Assembly: GCA_905199755.1 (NCBI GenBank)
Contig: CAJKHT010000012.1
Location: forward strand, 1-48,214
Length of the DNA stretch: 48,214 bases
From: an uncultured Eubacteriales bacterium
Lineage (GTDB): Bacteria > Bacillota > Clostridia > UBA1381
Reading direction: 5' to 3'
Shown: in pieces, positions 44,091 through 48,214 of the stretch
Position numbering within the stretch: the first letter of the stretch is position 1
Layout of the letters: each line of letters starts with the position of its first letter
Translations under genes and position numbers: made by a program
Notes under the pieces: model-generated
What the model was told of the DNA's origin: nothing
Databases searched by the model: none
The model's input: only the letters and a program-made list of their open reading frames with translations

Positions 44091-44605
44091 TTTTTACAAC
44101 CAACGAACACAAAGAAAGCACGGAAGATAACGCCGTTGCAGTATAGAGAGCAAACAAATACATTCCGGTATGGACGAGCCAACGATTGGATGCGCCAAGA
44201 CACTGTATATGCTTCTACCTATACGGATTTGCAAAGACTGTACATTTGCAATAACCCGTATAACACAGTTCCTCGTGTCACATATATAGTCGAGCGATAA
44301 ACATTTGCAATCAAAATCAGTTTTGCAAACTGACCGGCGATGATGCTGTATCGGGATAATGATACTTCTGCTGAGTCATAGTCAGAGCGTTAAGAGCGTC
44401 GCAGGCAAGACAGCAGTCCGGGCGTATGCCGGGAAGGTGAAACTCCTATGGTGCGGTGCTGCAAGCCGCCGTTTGTATTGCTTGTAATTTATTTAGATTA
44501 AAGCTTGAGTTAATAACAGAGCTTAAAGAGTGTATGTATTTTTTGTATGCAAATTTTTATATTGCTTTTTAAGCTGTATTATTAAAAGAAAACGGAGGTA
44601 CGATT
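44091..44605 (+). other. Gene-free stretch with a GC-richer, structured segment (about 44335-44480)
   Basis: No convincing gene lies here. A frame at 44088-44300 (70 codons) has no SD and no recognised motif. From about 44335 to 44480 the sequence is clearly richer in G and C than its flanks and holds short hairpins: CCGG-GCGTAT-GCCGG near 44420-44435 and GGTGCGG/CCGCC near 44453-44473. The preceding words (GAGCGTTAAGAGCGTCGCAG) look like structured RNA. Candidates are a relic group II intron, a transposon-encoded guide RNA, or another ncRNA. I could not match any of them from memory. Confidence 0.3.
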
Positions 44606-44779
44606 ATGTTTAATTATGAAATAACCCGTGTTGATGAAAATACCGTTAAATATACAACAGAGGACGGAAGTAATGTTATATTAAGATTTAGGGAAGAAGA
44701 TAATCCTGATATTGAGGACATTATCACAGAAAATCTTTTATCATCATATGAACGGAGAATAAGCGAAAATGTCTTGTAA
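44606..44779 (+). CDS. 57-residue acidic protein of unknown function
   Basis: ATG 44606 has AACGGAGG about 8 bp upstream. The protein reads MFNYEITRVDENTVKYTTED, then LRFREEDNPDIEDIITENLL and ends SYERRISENVL: a short beta part followed by an acidic amphipathic helix. Very small proteins of this kind often sit before site-specific recombinase genes in Clostridia mobile elements, and a large serine recombinase lies 1.8 kb downstream, so an accessory role is a guess. A strong hairpin begins at its stop codon, so it is a separate transcript. Confidence 0.65.
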   Translation: MFNYEITRVDENTVKYTTEDGSNVILRFREEDNPDIEDIITENLLSSYERRISENVL

Positions 44780-44836
44780 CAAAAAGTTTTAACTTATAAC
44801 AAGGCTATGTTACAAGTTAATGATTTTTTGTTACTT
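44776..44836 (+). terminator. Nested palindrome / terminator after the 57-codon gene
   Basis: Outer arms GTAACAAAAA (44776-44785) and TTTTTGTTAC (about 44826-44835) enclose TTAACTTATAACA / TGTTACAAGTTAA (about 44789-44820, one mismatch). A T-run lies in the outer arm, so termination is plausible. Confidence 0.6.
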
Positions 44837-44889
44837 TGAAATTGCAATAAATTTTTTGTCATATAGAAAAAAATATTGATGAAATCACT

Positions 44890-44930
44890 TTGCGTTTATA
44901 CGTTTATATTGATATAATAGACGTATGAAT
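44890..44930 (+). promoter_or_regulatory. Upstream promoter with one GTATGAAT box
   Basis: TTGCGT (44890-44895), 17 bp, TATAAT (44913-44918). GTATGAAT (44923-44930) falls at the expected start of transcription. The spacer contains ACGTTTATATTGATA (44900-44914), the inverse of a word in the recombinase promoter at 46479-46493. No gene begins closely downstream. Confidence 0.5.
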
Positions 44931-45004
44931 ATACAGCACCTCTTTTTGAATGGTATTTATTTTAAACAGGTTTATTTTTATTAAGCAATGCATATAATAA
45001 ATCT

Positions 45005-45096
45005 GTATGAATGAAATCTTAAAAAGCGTATGAATAAAAATATAAAATATGTATGAATGATATTGACGAATATGTATGAATAGTGTATAATATTAC
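45005..45096 (+). promoter_or_regulatory. Four GTATGAAT boxes at exact 23-bp spacing over the ATPase promoter
   Basis: GTATGAAT occurs at 45005, 45028, 45051 and 45074, each 23 bp from the next. The promoter is TTGACG (45063-45068), 17 bp, TATAAT (45086-45091). The last box lies inside its spacer and the third just before the -35. This is the form of a tandem operator bound by several copies of one protein, which would repress the ATPase gene. The sequence between boxes varies (A/T-rich), so it is not a simple tandem duplication. Confidence 0.7.
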
Positions 45097-45110
45097 TGAG
45101 GTGATAAGTA

Positions 45111-46388
45111 ATGAAGGATAATAATTATAAATCCAGAATTGTAGATAGCAAGGTTATTGAGTATCTTTCTGTTTTCGGCGCAATTTGCATAGAAGGTCCT
45201 AAATGGTGCGGAAAGACATGGACATCAAGACATCATAGCGAAAGTGAATATTTGGTCGGAGATCCTCAAAACAACTTTCAAAACAGACAGCTTGCACAAC
45301 TGTCTCCGGCGCTGGTACTTCCCGGAGAGGTTCCAAGACTTATAGATGAATGGCAAGAAGTTACATCTATCTGGGACGCTGTACGGTATGAGGTTGATGT
45401 ACGAGGGGAAAAAGGGCAATTTATTCTTACAGGTTCCTCAACACCTAAACGCAAGGGCGTTCTGCACAGCGGTGTTGGGAGAATAGGAAAAATAAGAATG
45501 CGTCCTATGTCCTTGTATGAAGCCGGTTGTTCTTCCGGAGAGGTGTCGCTTGCTGAATTATGTGAAGGAAAGCTAACTCCGAAACTTACGGGTGATGTTG
45601 ATATTTATAACTTGATAGGCTATATTGTTCGAGGTGGTTGGCCCGGGAATCAGGAGGCGCCAATTGAAAGCGCCGGCTTGCTGCCTAAGGAATATATCGC
45701 AGGCGTAGTTGATGATGAAGTTCACCGTATTGATGATGTCCAGCGCGACAAAAGAAAGGTTGAATTGCTTCTGCGTTCCTTGGCAAGAAACGAAAGCACG
45801 ACGGTAACGAATAACACGATTATGAACGACATCAAGGAATTTGATGATGAAGATCTGGATAAAAATACCGTATCTGTATACATGGATATATTCAATCGCT
45901 TATTTTTGACAGATAATCAGGCGCCGTTTTCTACAAATATTCGTTCGTCAATCAGAGTAAAGCAGGCTGAAAAAAGACATTTTGCAGATCCTTCTCTTGC
46001 TTGCGCTTTGCTTGGAGCCACTCCCGAAAAACTGCTGGGGGATTTAAATACACTGGGATTTCTCTTTGAAGCTCTGTGTGAAAGAGATTTACGCATATAT
46101 GCTGAATCCTTTGATGCAAAGCTATATCATTATCAGGACTATAACAACAATGAGATTGATGCAGTTATTGAACTAAAAAACGGTCAATGGTGTGCTTTTG
46201 AAATAAAACTCGGCGCAAACCAAATTGACAGCGCCGCTGCGCAGCTTATAAATATAAAAAATACAATAGCCGAGCAAAAAGGCGGCATACCGCCTTCGGT
46301 ACTGTGTGTAATATGCGGTATGTCGAACGCGGCATATAAACGTGAAGACGGTGTATTTGTCGTGCCGATAACGGCATTAAAAAATTAG
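45111..46388 (+). CDS. AAA-family ATPase with DUF4143 C-terminal domain
   Basis: This is a 425-residue protein. Walker A is GPKWCGKT (29-36) and Walker B is RLIDEWQ with D79-E80. ILTGSSTPK, a sensor-1-like motif, follows, then MRPMSLYEAG, as in the AAA_14 domain. The C-terminal half matches the DUF4143 restriction-endonuclease-like fold: HFADPSLACALLGATPEKL, LGFLFEALCERDLRIYA and the D-x-E-x-K-like NEIDAVIELKNGQWCAFEIK. GAGGTGA lies before ATG 45111. Function of this widespread family is not settled. It often travels with mobile DNA, and stress or defence roles have been proposed. Here it has its own repeat-operated promoter and terminator. Confidence 0.88.
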   Translation: MKDNNYKSRIVDSKVIEYLSVFGAICIEGPKWCGKTWTSRHHSESEYLVGDPQNNFQNRQLAQLSPALVLPGEVPRLIDEWQEVTSIWDAVRYEVDVRGEKGQFILTGSSTPKRKGVLHSGVGRIGKIRMRPMSLYEAGCSSGEVSLAELCEGKLTPKLTGDVDIYNLIGYIVRGGWPGNQEAPIESAGLLPKEYIAGVVDDEVHRIDDVQRDKRKVELLLRSLARNESTTVTNNTIMNDIKEFDDEDLDKNTVSVYMDIFNRLFLTDNQAPFSTNIRSSIRVKQAEKRHFADPSLACALLGATPEKLLGDLNTLGFLFEALCERDLRIYAESFDAKLYHYQDYNNNEIDAVIELKNGQWCAFEIKLGANQIDSAAAQLINIKNTIAEQKGGIPPSVLCVICGMSNAAYKREDGVFVVPITALKN

Positions 46389-46415
46389 TTTATAAAAAAG
46401 TTATATATTGAATTA

Positions 46416-46448
46416 TAAGAGGTGTTGTTTTGGCAGCACCTCTTTTAG
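46416..46448 (+). terminator. Terminator after the ATPase gene
   Basis: AAGAGGTG (46417-46424) and CACCTCTT (46437-46444) with TTT following. Its right arm is part of CAGCACCTCTTTT (46434-46446), which also occurs at 44934-44946, so the ATPase gene and its operator lie between 13-bp direct repeats. Confidence 0.7.
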
Positions 46449-46469
46449 TTCATGCAAACCCATTTTAAT

Positions 46470-46499
46470 TTGACAGTGTATCAATATATACGTTACAAT
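46470..46499 (+). promoter_or_regulatory. Promoter of the serine recombinase gene
   Basis: TTGACA (46470-46475), 18 bp, TACAAT (46494-46499). The spacer is largely TATCAATATATACGT (46479-46493), matching 14 of 15 bases of the inverse of 44900-44914 in the upstream promoter; a shared operator or recombination site is possible. Confidence 0.7.
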
Positions 46500-46543
46500 A
46501 GAAGCATAAACCAAAATTATATCAATAGGAAAGGAAATAGATA

Positions 46544-48169
46544 ATGAAAACAGTAATAACCAATGAAATAAAAAAGGTGTACTGCTTGTACCGTGTATCA
46601 ACAAAAAAACAGGTGGATAAATTGCAGGACGATATTCCCATGCAGAAGATAGCTTGTCACGAGTTTGCTGAAAAGCAAGGCTGGCTGATAGAAAAGGAAT
46701 TTCTTGAAAAGGTAGTATCCGGTTTTAAGGTATCAGCCAATGACCGCGATGTGATACAGGATTTAAAAGAAGCGGCACTTAATAAAGAGTTTAATGTTTT
46801 ACTTGTATATATGTTTGACCGTTTGGGCAGACGTGATGATGAGACACCGTTTGTTGTCGAATGGTTTGCGAAACAGGGAATAGAGGTATGGAGTACGCAG
46901 GAGGGACAGCAGCAGTTTGAAAATCATACCGATAAACTTCTCAATTACATACGCTATTGGCAGGCGAACGGCGAGAGTGTTAAGACCTCGATGCGGCTGA
47001 AAACAAGAATGGCACAGCTTACGGCAGACGGAATATATCATGGCGGAGCAACGCCGCTTGGATATAAGGCAGTCAATCTCGGACGTGTGAATAAGAAAGG
47101 ACAGCCTGTTAAGGAGTTGCAGATAGATCCCGGGGAAGCGGAATATGTTAAAATGATATTTAATAAAACTCTTAATGAGGGATATGGTTCATATCGAATG
47201 GCTGAGTATTTAAACAAACTTGGAGTGAGAACTCATAACGGAAGTGAATTTCAATGCGACACAATAAACCGTATTCTAAAGAATAAGCTTTATTGCGGAT
47301 ATTATGTAGCAGGCGAAACAACATCTCCCAAGCTTGAACATCTTGTAATTATTGATGAAAATGTATTTGATGAGGCTCAGAAAATACTAAAACAGCGTTC
47401 AAAGAAGAATGAGGAAAAAACGAGTATTGCGAGAACAACAAAGGGAAAAACATTGCTGTCGGGAAATATTTATTGCGCTCATTGCGGCAGTCACCTTGTT
47501 GCAAGGAGCAGTAAAGATGTGTATAAAAGAAAAGACGGAACAGAGGGCGTATCATCAATGATCAGTTATATGTGCTATCACAGGGCGAGAAAGCTAAACG
47601 ACTGTGACGGACAAAGCATATACAGTGCCAAGAGAGTAGATGCAGTTGTACTTAATGTAGTCAGGAATTATCTTGATAAAATTAAAAAGACACCAAAAGA
47701 TAAGGCATTGGAAATGCGATATAAAAAAGAATTAAGCGAGAAAAATAAAATCAGGAACGAACTGCAAAAAGAGCATGACAAGCTCAAAAAACGTCTTACG
47801 GAATTATCACTTGAAGTAGGAAAGAGTTTATGCGGTGAGAATAAGTTCCCGGTGGACGTGCTTGCAATATCGATAAATTCCACAAAAACGGAGATAGAGA
47901 ATGTAGATAAAAAGATAGCCGAATGCGACAGAGCATTAGAGGAAAAGAGCGAGGTAATTTCAAAACTTGATTATTACTATGAGCAGTTTATAGCGTGGGC
48001 AAATGAATTTGATAAGACTACGCAGGAACAGCGTAAGATGATAATATGTCAGTTAATAGATGAAATAAATGTAGGAAGGGGATATAACATTGAGATAAAA
48101 ATGAATGCAAGTTATGGACAGTTTTTCAGTGATGCAGAGCCAATACGAGCAACAGAAGATATTAAATGA
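46544..48169 (+). CDS. Large serine recombinase (resolvase/integrase)
   Basis: This is a 541-residue site-specific recombinase. The resolvase domain (about 10-150) has the nucleophile S19 in CLYRVSTKKQ and the helix-E-type FDRLGRRDDET. A recombinase domain (about 165-270, GGATPLGYK, INRILKNKLYCGYY) follows. A zinc ribbon starts at about C311-C314 (CAHCGSHL) and ends in CYHRARKLNDCDG. The rest is a coiled coil (about 390-480). This is the layout of integrases that insert and excise elements without host factors. AAAGGAAA lies before ATG 46544. The last dozen residues (after about YGQFFSD) overlap transposase sequence and may be foreign. Confidence 0.93.
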   Translation: MKTVITNEIKKVYCLYRVSTKKQVDKLQDDIPMQKIACHEFAEKQGWLIEKEFLEKVVSGFKVSANDRDVIQDLKEAALNKEFNVLLVYMFDRLGRRDDETPFVVEWFAKQGIEVWSTQEGQQQFENHTDKLLNYIRYWQANGESVKTSMRLKTRMAQLTADGIYHGGATPLGYKAVNLGRVNKKGQPVKELQIDPGEAEYVKMIFNKTLNEGYGSYRMAEYLNKLGVRTHNGSEFQCDTINRILKNKLYCGYYVAGETTSPKLEHLVIIDENVFDEAQKILKQRSKKNEEKTSIARTTKGKTLLSGNIYCAHCGSHLVARSSKDVYKRKDGTEGVSSMISYMCYHRARKLNDCDGQSIYSAKRVDAVVLNVVRNYLDKIKKTPKDKALEMRYKKELSEKNKIRNELQKEHDKLKKRLTELSLEVGKSLCGENKFPVDVLAISINSTKTEIENVDKKIAECDRALEEKSEVISKLDYYYEQFIAWANEFDKTTQEQRKMIICQLIDEINVGRGYNIEIKMNASYGQFFSDAEPIRATEDIK

Positions 48170-48214
48170 ATTGTATGCTTTCGATTCTACGACAATACCT
48201 TTATGTCTGTCTAT
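48135..48214 (+). pseudogene. IS4-type transposase fragment, running off the window
   Basis: In the third frame, overlapping the end of the recombinase gene, the translation QSQYEQQKILNELYAFDSTT continues IPLCLS. The LYAFDSTTI-LCLS block resembles the first catalytic Asp region of IS4-family transposases. The N-terminal part normally before it is absent, so this is a 5'-truncated copy joined to the recombinase 3' end. Whether the frame stays open past the window cannot be seen. Confidence 0.5.

Noticed and set aside
44088..44300. 70-codon protein gene
   Set aside because: It has no ribosome binding site and no recognisable motif, starts inside a terminator-like hairpin's tail, and has unlikely composition for the neighbouring genes.
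44335..44480. Cobalamin or other known riboswitch
   Set aside because: The words GGTGAAACTCC and GCAAGCCGCC superficially recall riboswitch cores, but the conserved boxes and a downstream target gene are missing.
45005..45081. CRISPR-like array
   Set aside because: The repeated unit is only 8 bp with 15-bp variable gaps, it overlaps a promoter, and no cas gene is near; a tandem operator explains it better.
1..48214. tRNA or rRNA genes
   Set aside because: No cloverleaf-like sequence with a GGTTCGA-type arm and no rRNA block was noticed on either strand by eye; a tRNAscan run would settle it.

Overview
The window looks like a chromosomal stretch of a low-GC, Gram-positive, probably anaerobic gut or rumen Clostridia-type bacterium. 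The evidence is strong AGGAGG-type ribosome binding sites, TTG and GTG starts, S-layer-homology (SLH) surface proteins, a lipoprotein-dependent sugar ABC importer, an AraC-family regulator with an extracellular sensor, and glycoside hydrolases of the types used on plant or host glycans. The species cannot be named from sequence alone. SLH-anchored glycan degradation as in pectin-degrading Clostridia is a fair analogy only.

Region 1 (1-20.9 kb, all + strand) is a glycan-utilisation locus. It opens with the end of a ThuA-like gene, a TIM-barrel sugar isomerase/epimerase and a Gfo/Idh/MocA oxidoreductase, a trio typical of 3-keto-sugar chemistry, closed by a terminator. A five-gene secreted set follows: a four-repeat carbohydrate-binding protein, two paralogous clan GH-A-like enzymes, a second binding protein between them, and an SLH protein. 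After a palindromic repeat and a repeat-rich promoter comes a sugar ABC importer (lipoprotein plus two permeases, no ATPase), a decayed 5'-truncated SLH gene fused behind the last permease, a GH27 alpha-galactosidase-like enzyme and a small zinc-ribbon protein.

Region 2 (21.1-26.4 kb) is a nested mobile element. A dead IS66-family element (matching terminal inverted repeats, tnpA, tnpB with a nonsense codon, tnpC with an internal deletion) has been split by a Recombinase-In-Trio (RIT) element: three tyrosine recombinase genes between perfect 67-bp inverted repeats. The empty target can be rebuilt exactly.

Region 3 (26.4-32.2 kb, - strand) carries an MgtC-HAD-MATE operon, a 56-codon peptide gene, a secreted beta-rich protein whose best start is an ACG codon, and a metallo-beta-lactamase-fold hydrolase. 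Two copies of a structured ~140-bp repeat, at 20.95 and 29.29 kb, lie 3' of operons in opposite orientation.

Region 4 (32.4-43.8 kb, +) is the second half of the glycan locus: a membrane-anchored AraC regulator, an SLH-domain protein, a GH94 phosphorylase, a GH106-like hydrolase and a PHP-fold phosphoesterase. The promoter of this SLH protein and that of the four-repeat binding protein 32 kb away share motifs at the same distance from the -35 box, which suggests one regulon.

Region 5 (43.8-48.2 kb, +) is a second mobile or accessory region: a GC-richer structured stretch without a gene, a 57-codon gene, an AAA/DUF4143 ATPase behind four GTATGAAT boxes at exact 23-bp spacing, a large serine recombinase, and a fragment of an IS4-type transposase at the edge. 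No tRNA, rRNA or CRISPR array was seen.
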